This document shows positions 17,465-28,951 of a stretch of 64,000 bases of DNA, in pieces; the first letter of the stretch is position 1, and every line of letters begins with the position of its first letter. Below the pieces are notes generated by a model. It was not told the DNA's origin and did not search any database. It saw nothing but the letters and a program-made list of their open reading frames with translations. The stretch comes from Pseudomonas mucidolens (GTDB lineage Bacteria; Pseudomonadota; Gammaproteobacteria; Pseudomonadales; Pseudomonadaceae): positions 1,736,001-1,800,000 of the forward strand of contig NZ_LT629802.1 in assembly GCF_900106045.1 (NCBI RefSeq), in the 5' to 3' direction. The translations under genes were made by a program, and so were the position numbers.

Positions 17465-17882
17465 GATAGGTTTGCTCCTTGGGCAGGTTGAGCACCTGCA
17501 ATCCGGTGATGGTGTGGATGTGCGACAGGGTGACGGCCAACTCATCGGCGGTGGCGCACGCCAGTACGAACCACATGTTCCAGTGATGCTCACGGCGATA
17601 GTTGTGGGCCACCTGCGGCAGTTCGTTGAGTTGCACGGTCACTGGTTCAAAGCGCGCCTCGGGCACCGACAGGGCGGCAAGGGTGAAGGCGCCGCCCAGA
17701 CGCTCGATATCGAACATCGGGCCGAAGCGCGTCAGGACCCCGTCTTCCAGCAACGAGTGGACACGGTCGAGCAAATCCTCCGGCGTGCCGTGCAGTTCCT
17801 GCGCGATCACTTCCCAGGGGTGGCGCACCAGCGGCAGGCCGCGTTGCAGCCGGTTGATCAACAGCCGATCCAGATCATCCAT
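17439..17882 (-). CDS. nirG: NirG, siroheme decarboxylase component
   Basis: The 147-residue AsnC/Lrp-like paralogue begins MDDLDRLLINRLQRGLPL and carries the conserved AHNYRREHHWNMWFVLACAT segment that contains the siroheme-handling histidines in this family. It pairs with NirH, as NirD does with NirL. The ATG at 17882 overlaps the nirL stop by eight bases. Confidence 0.9.
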   Translation of the reverse strand: MDDLDRLLINRLQRGLPLVRHPWEVIAQELHGTPEDLLDRVHSLLEDGVLTRFGPMFDIERLGGAFTLAALSVPEARFEPVTVQLNELPQVAHNYRREHHWNMWFVLACATADELAVTLSHIHTITGLQVLNLPKEQTYHVGLYFPV

Positions 17883-18390
17883 GGGCCCATGCCTGTGAGG
17901 GTGGCGGCGCAAAACGCCCGCCGCATTGCTTGAACATGCGCGTGCTGAACAACAGTTGGTGCGGCAGGTCACTGAGCAGTTGCTGTTCCAACAGCACCTG
18001 GATCTGCGCCTGCACCGCTTGACGCTCGCGGCCATGCACCATGCAAAACAGGTTATAGCGCCAGTGCGGCAGGCGGCGGGGGCGCTGATAGCAGAGGCTG
18101 ATACCGGGTGCGCAGCCGAGACGCTGGCCCACTTCATCGATCAGCGCGTCGGGTACATCGAGTACCAGCATCGCGTTGGCGACAAACCCCAGGGCTCGGT
18201 GGTTGAGTACCAGGCCGACCCGACGAAACAAGCCTTGCTCCTGCCACTGCCGCATCTGCTGCAGCACTTGATGGGGATGGGCGCCGATTTCTTCGGCGAG
18301 CTGCTCATACGGTCGCGACACCCTGGGCAAACCGCGTTCCAGGCACTGGCGCAGGTCGAGCAATTGCGCGTGATCGAGTGACGCGATCAT
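17875..18390 (-). CDS. nirL: NirL, siroheme decarboxylase component
   Basis: The 171-residue member of the NirDLGH set opens with LDLRQCLERGLPRVSRPYEQLA and has RPRRLPHWRYNLFCMVHGRE, aligning with the RPRR..WRYNLFAMVHGR of NirH; NirL and NirH form the same subtype. Its ATG at 18390 overlaps the nirD stop by four bases, and its end overlaps nirG. Confidence 0.9.
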   Translation of the reverse strand: MIASLDHAQLLDLRQCLERGLPRVSRPYEQLAEEIGAHPHQVLQQMRQWQEQGLFRRVGLVLNHRALGFVANAMLVLDVPDALIDEVGQRLGCAPGISLCYQRPRRLPHWRYNLFCMVHGRERQAVQAQIQVLLEQQLLSDLPHQLLFSTRMFKQCGGRFAPPPSQAWAHG

Positions 18391-18845
18391 GCCCGTCCCT
18401 CCAGGGAAAAGCCCAGGTCGATGCGGTATGCGCTGAGCATCGGCAGGTCCAGCGGGGTGAGACCGGTGTCGTTTTCCAGCTCCTCGAGAATCTGTTCCAG
18501 ATGTCGCCGGTTGGGCCCGGTGAGTACAAACCACAGGTTGTAGTGATGCTCGCGGGCATAGTTGTGATTGACCTCCGGGTAACCGCTGATCCGTGCCGCC
18601 ACCTGTTCCAGGCGCTCGGCGGGTACGGCGAGTGCCGCCAGGGTACTGGCGCCGGCACGACTGTGATCGAACACCGGGCCGATACGTGACAATGCACCCG
18701 CCAGCTCCAGGCGTTGCAGGCAGGCCATGACCTCGGTCTCGCTGCAACCCAGAGTGCGGGCCATTTCAAGATAGGGCTCGGTGCACAGTGGCATGCCGTG
18801 CTGGTAGCGGTCGATCAAACGCCTGGTCAGTTCATCAAGTTCCAT
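18387..18845 (-). CDS. nirD: NirD, siroheme decarboxylase component
   Basis: The 152-residue AsnC/Lrp-like subunit starts MELDELTRRLIDRYQHGMPL and has VNHNYAREHHYNLWFVLTGP, the NirD/NirG-type signature. It is expected to complex with NirL for siroheme decarboxylation. The gene starts one base downstream of the nirF stop and its stop overlaps nirL (ATGA). Confidence 0.9.
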   Translation of the reverse strand: MELDELTRRLIDRYQHGMPLCTEPYLEMARTLGCSETEVMACLQRLELAGALSRIGPVFDHSRAGASTLAALAVPAERLEQVAARISGYPEVNHNYAREHHYNLWFVLTGPNRRHLEQILEELENDTGLTPLDLPMLSAYRIDLGFSLEGRA

Positions 18846-18846
18846 C

Positions 18847-20019
18847 TCAGTACCCCATTTTCTGTGCGCGAAGGCTGAAGAAGATCCCGCTGGGACTGTC
18901 CGCCGACAGGCTCTTGAGCAGGGTCAGGCGATAGGGATCCCAAACTTGCACCTGTTGCCCGTCGCGTACCGATAACCACAGTTGCTCGCCGCGTCCGGTG
19001 AACTCCATGTGCAGCACGCCGGGGCCGGGACGCAGGTCGGCGACGAGTTGCCGGGTTTCGCTGTCGAACACCTGCACCCGGTCGTTGTCGGGATAGGCGA
19101 AGTTGACCCACAGTTGGCGCCCGTCGGGCCGTGCGGTGACAAATACCGGTTGGCCGGCCACCGGGATGGCGGCGGTCTGCTGCCAGGTGCCGGCGTCCAT
19201 CACCAACACCTGATGCCGGCCCACGGCTGGCACGAACGCCTGGCTGCCGGCCACGGCCCAACCTTCCAAATGGGGCATCTTGTACACCGGGAGCTTTTCC
19301 TGGCCGCGGCCGTAGTCACCCAGAATGCGTTTGACGCCGTGCTCTGGGTGCCACAGATCGAGTTGGGCCATGCCGTCTTCGCCAAACAGTCCGGCCATGT
19401 AGTAGCGGCCGTCGGCGGTGATCAGCGCGTCATAAGGCTGGCGGCCGATCCCGGTGAAGCGCGTGAGCGTCGGAGTGTTGCCTTGGCTGAAATCGGCGCT
19501 CCAGATTTCGTCGGTGTCGAACAGGCTGAACACGAAGCGCTGGCCCGGTGCGTCGACAAGACCGACTACGCGCGAGCGCTTGCCATCGGCCAGGGCGGTG
19601 GCCGGGATGTCCGCCACGGGTTGCAAGGTCGCGGCGTCGAACACCTTGACTCCGCCCGGCTGGTAGTTGGAGACGGCAATCAAGCGTCCGTCCTGACTGA
19701 TGGCGCCGCCGATGCTGTTACCGCCCTGGATGATGCGCTTGTCGATGCGCTGTTCCAGCAGGTCGACCTTGGTCAACCCGCCATCGCGGCCAAAAATGTA
19801 GGCGTAGCGTTGATCCCTGGAAAATACCGCCGAGGCATGGGACAAATCCCCCAGCCCGTCGACCTGCGCCAAGCGCGTCAGGCTGCTGCTTTCGATTATT
19901 TGCAGGCTTCCCGTGGCGCGTTCCACCACCAGGCCGAGGTCGCCGGTGCCGCGCAGCGGTGGCTGCACGCAAGCCACCAGCAACAGGCTGGCGATGCAGA
20001 CAAACAGAGGACGGCTCAT
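18847..20019 (-). CDS. nirF: NirF, heme d1 biosynthesis lipoprotein
   Basis: The 390-residue propeller protein resembles the d1 domain of NirS but has no heme c motif. A short signal with lipobox LLVAC (Cys17) anchors it in the periplasm. NirF is needed late in heme d1 synthesis and binds the d1 precursor before NirN acts. Blades such as VFSRDQRYAYIFGRDGGLTKVDL and AISQDGRLIAVSN are visible. The ATG overlaps the nirC stop by four bases. Confidence 0.93.
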   Translation of the reverse strand: MSRPLFVCIASLLLVACVQPPLRGTGDLGLVVERATGSLQIIESSSLTRLAQVDGLGDLSHASAVFSRDQRYAYIFGRDGGLTKVDLLEQRIDKRIIQGGNSIGGAISQDGRLIAVSNYQPGGVKVFDAATLQPVADIPATALADGKRSRVVGLVDAPGQRFVFSLFDTDEIWSADFSQGNTPTLTRFTGIGRQPYDALITADGRYYMAGLFGEDGMAQLDLWHPEHGVKRILGDYGRGQEKLPVYKMPHLEGWAVAGSQAFVPAVGRHQVLVMDAGTWQQTAAIPVAGQPVFVTARPDGRQLWVNFAYPDNDRVQVFDSETRQLVADLRPGPGVLHMEFTGRGEQLWLSVRDGQQVQVWDPYRLTLLKSLSADSPSGIFFSLRAQKMGY

Positions 20020-20342
20020 GGCGCGGGGGTTCCTTGCAGGAGGCGGTCGACCAGCCAGGCGATGTCAGTGGGGCTGAGCAAAGGTGCCCAGCCGGGCATT
20101 GCCAGGGCCGGGCGGCCGTAGGTGACGGTGGTTATCAGCGCTTCGCGGGTTTGCCCAACGAGGGCTTGCGGGGTCAGGGCCGGGCCGAGGCCGCCGGTCA
20201 AGTACAAACCGTGGCAGGCGCCGCAGTCCTGGGTCAGCAGGTGTTCCAACTGGTCCTGGCGCGCGGGCGTCGGTGCTCCCTGCACCGGCGCGCAAATGAG
20301 GAAAAGCAGCGCCATGGCCGAACCGATCATCGATGCTTGCAT
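20016..20342 (-). CDS. nirC: NirC, small c-type cytochrome
   Basis: The 108-residue protein has a signal peptide ending VQGA and a single heme c site CGACH (Cys40, Cys43, His44); a methionine in ALAMPGW may be the sixth ligand. It is the cytochrome c55X that donates electrons during NirS maturation and activity. It lies 16 bases downstream of nirM and overlaps nirF by four bases. Confidence 0.92.
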   Translation of the reverse strand: MQASMIGSAMALLFLICAPVQGAPTPARQDQLEHLLTQDCGACHGLYLTGGLGPALTPQALVGQTREALITTVTYGRPALAMPGWAPLLSPTDIAWLVDRLLQGTPAP

Positions 20343-20358
20343 GGCGCGCTCCTTGTGC

Positions 20359-20673
20359 TTATTTCAGGCTCAGTACCCAGTTGGCGAGGGTCAGGGCTTC
20401 TTCATCCGTCACCTGATTGGCCGGCATCGGAATCGGCCCCCAGTTACCTTGGGTGCCGTCCTTGATGTGGGTGGCCAATGTTTTGGCGGCGTCCTTGACC
20501 CCGGCGTTTTTCGCCGCGACGTCCTTGAGCGCCGGCCCGACCATTTTGCTATCGACGGTGTGGCAGGCGGCGCAGGGTTTGCTCTTGAACAGCGCTTCGC
20601 CGTCCTGGGCCATTGCGGTGGGCAGGCTTAGTGTTGCGCCCAGGGCCACCAGTGCAAGCAGGATATTTGTCAT
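20359..20673 (-). CDS. nirM: Cytochrome c551
   Basis: The 104-residue periplasmic cytochrome has a signal peptide (cleavage after AMA), heme site PCAACH (Cys34, Cys37, His38) and the axial methionine in GPIPMP (Met83). It is the electron donor to NirS. It is 24 bases downstream of nirS in the same operon and of normal length. Confidence 0.95.
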   Translation of the reverse strand: MTNILLALVALGATLSLPTAMAQDGEALFKSKPCAACHTVDSKMVGPALKDVAAKNAGVKDAAKTLATHIKDGTQGNWGPIPMPANQVTDEEALTLANWVLSLK

Positions 20674-20697
20674 GGAGTTACCTCTTGTTGATGAAGC

Positions 20698-22443
<1,746 letters not shown>

Positions 22444-22485
22444 TTAGTGCCAGCAGAGACTATGTCGAGGTGGGTGAATGGCCGC

Positions 22486-22499
22486 TTGACGGCGATCAA
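22486..22499 (-). promoter_or_regulatory. Dnr/Anr box in the nirS-nirQ divergent region
   Basis: TTGAC-GGCG-ATCAA, one mismatch from consensus. Its centre is about 112 bases before nirS and 90 before nirQ. It is the only box seen in the 200-base gap, so it may serve both promoters. Confidence 0.8.
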
Positions 22500-22581
22500 G
22501 TTTGCGCTGTGTACGGCTTGCCAGGTTGTCGCAGGCGCCCGTAGCGTGGCCACCAAACCCGCTGTTTATGTAAGGTGCGCC

Positions 22582-23358
22582 ATGACCGAACCCTTCTACC
22601 AAGTCGTCAACAACGAACAAGTGCTGTTCGAGCACGCCTGGCGTCACCGTATGCCGGTGCTGATCAAGGGGCCCACCGGATGTGGCAAGACGCGTTTCGT
22701 CCAGCACATGGCTCACCGCCTGAACCTGCCGCTGTACACCGTGGCCTGCCACGATGACCTGAGCGCCGCCGACCTGATCGGGCGCCATCTGATAGGCGCC
22801 CAGGGCACCTGGTGGCAAGACGGCCCTTTGACTCGCGCGGTGCGTGAGGGCGGCATCTGCTATCTGGATGAGGTGGTCGAAGCCCGACAGGACACCGCGG
22901 TGGTCCTGCACCCGGTGGCCGATGATCGTCGTGAGTTGTTTCTGGAGCGCACCGGCGAAGTACTCAAGGCGCCTGCGTCGTTCATGTTGGTGGTGTCCTA
23001 CAACCCCGGCTACCAGAACTTGCTCAAGGGCATGAAGCCCAGCACCCGCCAGCGTTTCGTGGCGATGCGTTTTGCTTATCCATCGACGTTGGAGGAAGAG
23101 CGCATTGTCGCCCGTGAAGCGCAGGTGGAGACGGGGTTGGCGGCACAAGTGGTGCGTTTGGGCCAGGCGTTGCGACGCCTGGATCAACATGATCTGGAGG
23201 AAGTTGCTTCCACGCGCTTGCTGATATTTGCCGCGCGCCTGATCGCCGCGGGAATGAACCCCCGCGAAGCGTGCATGGCCTGCCTGGCGGAATCCCTGAG
23301 TGACGATCCGCAGACAGTCGCGGCGCTGATGGATGTGGTCGATGTCCACTTCAGCTGA
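22582..23358 (+). CDS. nirQ: NirQ/NorQ, AAA+ ATPase for NO and nitrite reductase activation
   Basis: The 258-residue MoxR-type AAA+ ATPase has Walker A GPTGCGKT (about residues 30-37), Walker B ICYLDEVVEA, and a C-terminal helical domain. With the von Willebrand protein NorD it remodels NorCB to insert the non-heme iron. The ATG at 22582 gives the known MTEPFYQ-type start; longer frames run into the divergent promoter. The stop overlaps norE. Confidence 0.93.
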   Translation: MTEPFYQVVNNEQVLFEHAWRHRMPVLIKGPTGCGKTRFVQHMAHRLNLPLYTVACHDDLSAADLIGRHLIGAQGTWWQDGPLTRAVREGGICYLDEVVEARQDTAVVLHPVADDRRELFLERTGEVLKAPASFMLVVSYNPGYQNLLKGMKPSTRQRFVAMRFAYPSTLEEERIVAREAQVETGLAAQVVRLGQALRRLDQHDLEEVASTRLLIFAARLIAAGMNPREACMACLAESLSDDPQTVAALMDVVDVHFS

Positions 23359-23908
23359 GCGGCGACTGCCCGGTGATCTGGCGATGTGGTTTTTCATTCT
23401 CGCTGAGTTGTCGGTGTTTGCGATCCTGATCCTGGCGTTTGCCGTGACCCAGGTGTTGCGACCCGAGGTGTTTGCCGAAGGACGAGGACAGTTGGACACC
23501 TCTACCGGTTTGGCGATGACCTTGAGCTTGTTGACGGCGGGGTTGTTGGCTGCGCTGGCGCAGCAGCAGATCCGTCAGGGGCGGGCGCGTCTGGCGGCGT
23601 GGCTGCTGGTCGCCGGGTGGCTGGTGGCCTGTGGTTATGTGGGGATCAAACTCGCTGAGTATGGACATTTGGCGGGTGTCGGGTTGGGGTTGGAATACAG
23701 CACGTTTTTTACGTTGTATTGGATTTTGACCGGGTTTCATTTTTTGCATGTGGTGTTGGGAATGGTGATTCTGGCGTGGTTGGCCCTGGGGTGTTGGCGT
23801 GGGGTTTATGCGCCGGGGCGCCAGAGTGGGCTGGAGTCCGGGGTGTTGTATTGGCACATGGTGGATCTGGTATGGGTGGTGTTGTTTCCGTTGGTGTATG
23901 TGTTGTGA
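23342..23908 (+). CDS. norE: NorE/NirO, cytochrome oxidase subunit III-like protein
   Basis: The 188-residue protein has five membrane helices and the subunit III-like ending FHFLHVVLGM...YWHMVDLVWVVLFPLVYVL. NorE supports NO reductase activity, but its exact role is open. Two ATGs compete (23333 and 23342); I take the second. It overlaps nirQ by 17 bases and precedes norF, as in the known nirQ-nirO-nirP order. Confidence 0.9.
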   Translation: MSTSAERRLPGDLAMWFFILAELSVFAILILAFAVTQVLRPEVFAEGRGQLDTSTGLAMTLSLLTAGLLAALAQQQIRQGRARLAAWLLVAGWLVACGYVGIKLAEYGHLAGVGLGLEYSTFFTLYWILTGFHFLHVVLGMVILAWLALGCWRGVYAPGRQSGLESGVLYWHMVDLVWVVLFPLVYVL

Positions 23909-23915
23909 GGTGGTG

Positions 23916-24154
23916 ATGACGGCGTCGCGATGGATGATGGGGTGTTGGGCTGTGTTGGTGGGGTTGAGTGTCGGCACAGTGGTGTTCGGGGCTGTGGGGC
24001 TGTGGTGGGGGGGGTGTTGGTGATGGCGGTGGGGAAGGCTTGGGTGATTGCCGATGGGTTTATGGAGATGCGGCATGCGCCTTGGGGGTGGCGGGGGGTG
24101 TTGTTGGCGTGGCCGGTGGTGTTGGTGGTGGGGATTGGGGCGATGCGGTTCTGA
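23916..24154 (+). pseudogene. norF: norF (nirP) with an apparent frameshift at a G8 run
   Basis: The frame from the ATG at 23916 (MTASRWMMGC) runs through one membrane helix and stops at 24023. The frame ending at 24154 continues with VLVMAVGKAWVIADGFMEMRHAPWGW, the conserved second half of NorF-type proteins (KA..I.D.FM.MRHAPW). They join at a run of eight Gs at 24007-24014; one extra G would restore a single 79-residue protein with the usual length and fold. This may be a sequencing error, a real mutation, or slippage. NorF is a small subunit IV-like partner of NorE. Confidence 0.7.
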
Positions 24155-24161
24155 GGGGGCA

Positions 24162-24184
24162 CTGTAGGAGCGAGCTTGTTCGCG
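24162..24184 (+). repeat. Single REP element
   Basis: CTGTAGGAGCGAGCTTGTTC, a single REP copy with one base off the usual GCTTGCTCGCG, directly before the large nested palindrome. Confidence 0.75.
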
Positions 24185-24186
24185 GT

Positions 24187-24839
24187 GTACATATCCGTTG
24201 CTGCGGTAATGGCTTCTTATGGTTTCGCTCTTACAGCGACTCACTTTTGAACAGCGCAAAAGTAAGCAAAACGCTCTTGCCCCACCACTTGGCACCTCGC
24301 TCTGGCTCGGTGTGCCCTCTCTCCGGCATTGCTCCGTGGGCCGCCGCGACGGGCCATCCATGGCCCAACGCGGCTATCCCGGCATCCATGCCGGGATACC
24401 CACTGCGCAATGCCTGCGTTCGGCCAGCGTGGTTAACGGGGCGCCTAAGATCAAAATCAAAAACAGAGCCGCTTTCTGTAGGAGCGAGCTTGCTCGCGAA
24501 AAACTTGAGATCGCCTCGGGGTGTCAGATTTTCCGCGTCATCATTAACGATCTTCGCGAGCAAGCTCGCTCCTACAGAGAGGAGGCACGTTCGCAAAAGA
24601 TCAGGTCGGCTACTAGGCCGCCTCGCTCTGTTTTTGATTTTGATCTTAGGCGCCCCGTTAACCACGATGGCCGTAGTCCGATATTGATTCGGGGGGCATG
24701 CCGAGCCTAGGCGAGGCAGGAGTGGTGGGGCAAGAGCCCTTTGCTTACTTTGGGCTGGGCCGGCATTCCGGTTTTTCCAAAGTGAGTCGCTGTAAGAGCG
24801 AAACCATAAGAAGCCGTTACCACAGCAACGGATATGTAC
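24187..24839. repeat. Nested palindromic element of about 650 bp
   Basis: Outer arms at 24187-24248 and 24779-24839 are near-perfect reverse complements (for example TCGCTCTTACAGCGACTCAC against GTGAGTCGCTGTAAGAGCGA). Further matching blocks continue inward (GCTCTTGCCCCACCACT against AGTGGTGGGGCAAGAGC). Inner arms lie at 24421-24469 and 24624-24673 (TTAACGGGGCGCCTAAGATC and its complement). A REPIN sits at the centre. No transposase is present. Open frames across it are low-complexity artefacts. Confidence 0.85.
24476..24577. repeat. REPIN at the core of the nested palindrome
   Basis: TAGGAGCGAGCTTGCTCGCG on the left and TCGCGAGCAAGCTCGCTCCT on the right, about 50 bases apart: a standard REP doublet inserted within the larger inverted repeat. 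Confidence 0.9.
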
Positions 24840-24891
24840 CCAACCCCAACCCCAACCCAAAAAAATACCCGACCAAAACCATCGGCATTTC

Positions 24892-24905
24892 TTGATCGCC
24901 ATCAA
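24892..24905 (+). promoter_or_regulatory. Dnr/Anr box upstream of norCB
   Basis: TTGAT-CGCC-ATCAA, a perfect match, centred about 65 bases before the norC ATG. Confidence 0.9.
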
Positions 24906-24963
24906 GCAGTTTCCACCCTCCGACTTCCTATCATGACCCCCGTCAAGCAATGAGGAAGCGACC

Positions 24964-25404
24964 ATGTCAGAGACCTTCACCAAGGGCATGGCCAGGAATA
25001 TCTACTTCGGAGGAAGCGTGTTCTTCTTCCTGATATTCCTGGCCCTGACCTACCACACCGAACAAACCTTTCCAGCCCGCAGCAACCAGGACCTGCTCAC
25101 CGAATCCGTGGTTCGCGGCAAAGGCATCTGGGAGCGCAACAACTGTATCGGCTGCCACACCCTGCTGGGCGAGGGCGCGTACTTTGCGCCGGAGCTGGGC
25201 AATGTGTTCACTCGCCGTGGCGGCGACGAAGGGTTCAAACCCTTCCTGCACGCCTGGATGAAAATGCAACCCCTGGGCGTTCCCGGCAGACGTGCCATGC
25301 CGCAATTCAACCTCAGCGACCAGGAGGTGGACGATATGGCCGAGTTCCTCAAATGGAGCTCGAAGATCAACACCAACGGCTGGCCGCCAAACAAGGAGGG
25401 CTAA
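24964..25404 (+). CDS. norC: Nitric oxide reductase subunit C
   Basis: The 146-residue membrane-anchored cytochrome c has one N-terminal helix (IYFGGSVFFFLIFLALTY) and heme site CIGCH (Cys61, Cys64, His65), with the following LLGEGAYFAPELGNV typical of NorC. It passes electrons from periplasmic cytochromes to NorB. A strong GAGGAAGCGACC leader precedes the ATG. norB follows after three bases. Confidence 0.96.
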   Translation: MSETFTKGMARNIYFGGSVFFFLIFLALTYHTEQTFPARSNQDLLTESVVRGKGIWERNNCIGCHTLLGEGAYFAPELGNVFTRRGGDEGFKPFLHAWMKMQPLGVPGRRAMPQFNLSDQEVDDMAEFLKWSSKINTNGWPPNKEG

Positions 25405-26829
<1,425 letters not shown>

Positions 26830-26854
26830 ACGGTAAACGTTAATCCCCAAGAGG

Positions 26855-26883
26855 GCGGCCCGGCAGGTAATGCGGGCCGTTTT
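26855..26883 (+). terminator. Terminator-like hairpin between norB and norD
   Basis: A perfect 7-bp stem CGGCCCG/CGGGCCG with a 10-base loop, followed by TTTT. It could end most norCB transcripts and lower norD expression. Confidence 0.6.
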
Positions 26884-26901
26884 ACGTCTGGAGCACTTAA
26901 T

Positions 26902-28743
26902 ATGGCCTTTACCCTGGAATTGGAAGAGTGGGTCGGCAGTGTCTGGCACCGCTTTATAACCCGCCGCGCCAGCGCCGATTTCCCCGAAGCGCGTGTCGAT
27001 CTGGTGGACCGCCAGCGCAGCTTGGCGCTGTTGTTCCATGCCTTGGGCGGCGCCAGCGGGATTGCCCTGGAAGCCGCCAGCGAGCGTGACCTGCTGCTGC
27101 GCCGCAATCTGCTAATGCGCATCGCCGGCACCTGTAAGCAAGCACCCCTGGCTTCGTGTGATGGCAGCCGTCTTCGTTTGCCCGCGAGTCTGGCGGTGTT
27201 TCCCACGGCCTCGCTGAATCTTGAGCTGTACCGTTGGTTGGCGTTGTTGGCTTCGCAGTCCGGGCCGATGACCCATTGGGCGCGAGATAACCAGCGTTGG
27301 ACCTGGCTGTTGTTGCAGCGTTATCCGGCGTTGCTGCCCAGCTACCAGCGACTGGTGGACGCCCATCTGCAGCTGCGTCCGGACCCTGCCAGCCTCCCTC
27401 CCGGCGAAGCTGCGCTGGAAAAAGCCTTGCGCAAGGCCTTGCGCGAGCCCGGCAGCGTCGGCCACTTACCGCCTAGTGAACGCGCTGCCTGGCCCTTGCC
27501 GCTTTGGCTGTATCCGTCTTTGCAGCTGGACAGCCCGCAGGCAGGCGACGTGGACGAGCCGGAGGACGACCTCGCCACTCGTCCCGGTGAACAACAGGGC
27601 GCTCCCAAGCGTGCCAGTCGCGTTGACGATCAGACCCGGGATGGCGGCTTGCTGGTGGTGCGCCTGGAAAACCTGTTCAGTTGGACCGAACACGTGGACC
27701 TGGATCGCTGGACCGACGACAGCGAGGACGAGAATGCTGCCCGCGTCGCCGAAGATCTCGACCAGTTAAGCCTGTCCCGCCAACGCGTGCGCAAGAGTGG
27801 CGGCCTGAAATTGCACCTGGATCTGCCTCCGGCAGACATCGACGATATCCCGCTGGGCGAGGGCATCAAGCTGCCGGAGTGGGATTACCGCCAACAACGT
27901 TTGCAAGACAACGTCGTCAACCTGCAACTGATGCAACCGCGCGACAGCACACCACAACCGCTGCCCGTACGCCTGCAGGCACAGGCCGCGCGTTTGCGCC
28001 GTCAGTTCCAGCAACTGCGCACCGATCGCCAATGGCTGCGCCAGCAACCCCAGGGTGCGGAGCTGGACTTGCAAGCCTGGCTGGACTTTCATGTCGAACG
28101 CCAGCACGGACCTTGCGCCGAACGCGGTTTGTTTATGGAGCAGCGTCACACCCGTCGCGACTTGGCCTGTCTGCTGCTGGCCGACGTGTCGATGTCCACC
28201 GATGCCCACTTGAACGATACGCAAAAGGTCATCGACGTGATCCGCGACAGCTTGCTGCTGTTTGGTGAGAGCCTGGCTGGCCTGGGCGATGCGTTTGCCC
28301 TGTACGGTTTTTCGTCCCTGCGCCGCCATCAGGTGCGCCTGCAACAACTCAAGTCATTCCAACAACCTTACGACGACCAGACACGTGGTTCCATTCAAGG
28401 GCTGAAACCGGGGTATTACACGCGCATGGGAGCTGCGATTCGTCAGGCCACGCACACATTGGGTGCCTGCAAACAACGGCGCAAGCTGCTGCTGATTGTC
28501 ACCGACGGCAAGCCCAATGACCTGGATTTGTATGAAGGACGCTACGGCGTCGAGGACACCCGCCAGGCGGTGGTGGAAGCACGGCGACAGGGCTTGATCC
28601 CGTTCTGCATCACCATTGATAAAAAAGCCCGGGATTACCTGCCGTACATGTTTGGAGCCCACGGCTACACCCTGATTCGCCAGCCGGAGCAATTGCCGTT
28701 GCGGCTGCCCCAGCTGTACCGGCAATTGACCGAAAGTCAGTAA
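26902..28743 (+). CDS. norD: NorD, von Willebrand factor A domain protein for NO reductase activation
   Basis: The 613-residue cytoplasmic protein ends in a vWA domain with the MIDAS motif DVSMS (residues 428-432), a later TRMGAAIRQAT threonine loop and VTDGKP (the third MIDAS site). The N-terminal 400 residues are charged and of low complexity in places, as in other NorD proteins. NorD works with NirQ/NorQ to activate NorCB. GGAG lies about eight bases before the ATG. Confidence 0.94.
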   Translation: MAFTLELEEWVGSVWHRFITRRASADFPEARVDLVDRQRSLALLFHALGGASGIALEAASERDLLLRRNLLMRIAGTCKQAPLASCDGSRLRLPASLAVFPTASLNLELYRWLALLASQSGPMTHWARDNQRWTWLLLQRYPALLPSYQRLVDAHLQLRPDPASLPPGEAALEKALRKALREPGSVGHLPPSERAAWPLPLWLYPSLQLDSPQAGDVDEPEDDLATRPGEQQGAPKRASRVDDQTRDGGLLVVRLENLFSWTEHVDLDRWTDDSEDENAARVAEDLDQLSLSRQRVRKSGGLKLHLDLPPADIDDIPLGEGIKLPEWDYRQQRLQDNVVNLQLMQPRDSTPQPLPVRLQAQAARLRRQFQQLRTDRQWLRQQPQGAELDLQAWLDFHVERQHGPCAERGLFMEQRHTRRDLACLLLADVSMSTDAHLNDTQKVIDVIRDSLLLFGESLAGLGDAFALYGFSSLRRHQVRLQQLKSFQQPYDDQTRGSIQGLKPGYYTRMGAAIRQATHTLGACKQRRKLLLIVTDGKPNDLDLYEGRYGVEDTRQAVVEARRQGLIPFCITIDKKARDYLPYMFGAHGYTLIRQPEQLPLRLPQLYRQLTESQ

Positions 28744-28750
28744 CCAAGGC

Positions 28751-28951
28751 TCAATAAAAGCCGCGAGGCAGCCAGAAGAACATCGCGATGCAGAACAGTG
28801 CCAGGCCCAGGCAGAACCACTGGAAACGCCTCAGCCGTCGCGCCTGGAGGCTGGCGCCCGAGGCGGGAAGGGCCATGGCGCAGCGTTCGCATGCATCCCG
28901 CTGTAGCGCATTCGAGTGCTCGCAGTACAGGCAGACCCGCGCCTCGCTCAC
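28751..28951 (-). CDS. Small zinc-ribbon membrane protein, coupled to dnr
   Basis: The 66-residue product has two CxxC pairs (CLYC and CERC, with a cysteine-spaced ribbon between) followed by basic residues and one C-terminal membrane helix (FQWFCLGLALFCIAMFFWL). It starts with GTG overlapping the dnr stop (GTGA). The zinc-ribbon plus helix layout suggests a small cytoplasmic-facing metal-binding membrane protein. The function is unknown; position suggests a link to denitrification control. Confidence 0.7.
   Translation of the reverse strand: MSEARVCLYCEHSNALQRDACERCAMALPASGASLQARRLRRFQWFCLGLALFCIAMFFWLPRGFY

Noticed and set aside
18982..20121. A 379-codon plus-strand frame opposite nirF and nirC
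   Set aside because: Antisense shadow of real operon genes; no start signals or motifs.
23351..24361. A 336-codon minus-strand frame across norE and norF
   Set aside because: Low-complexity proline/histidine product caused by G-rich coding DNA of norE/norF and the repeat.
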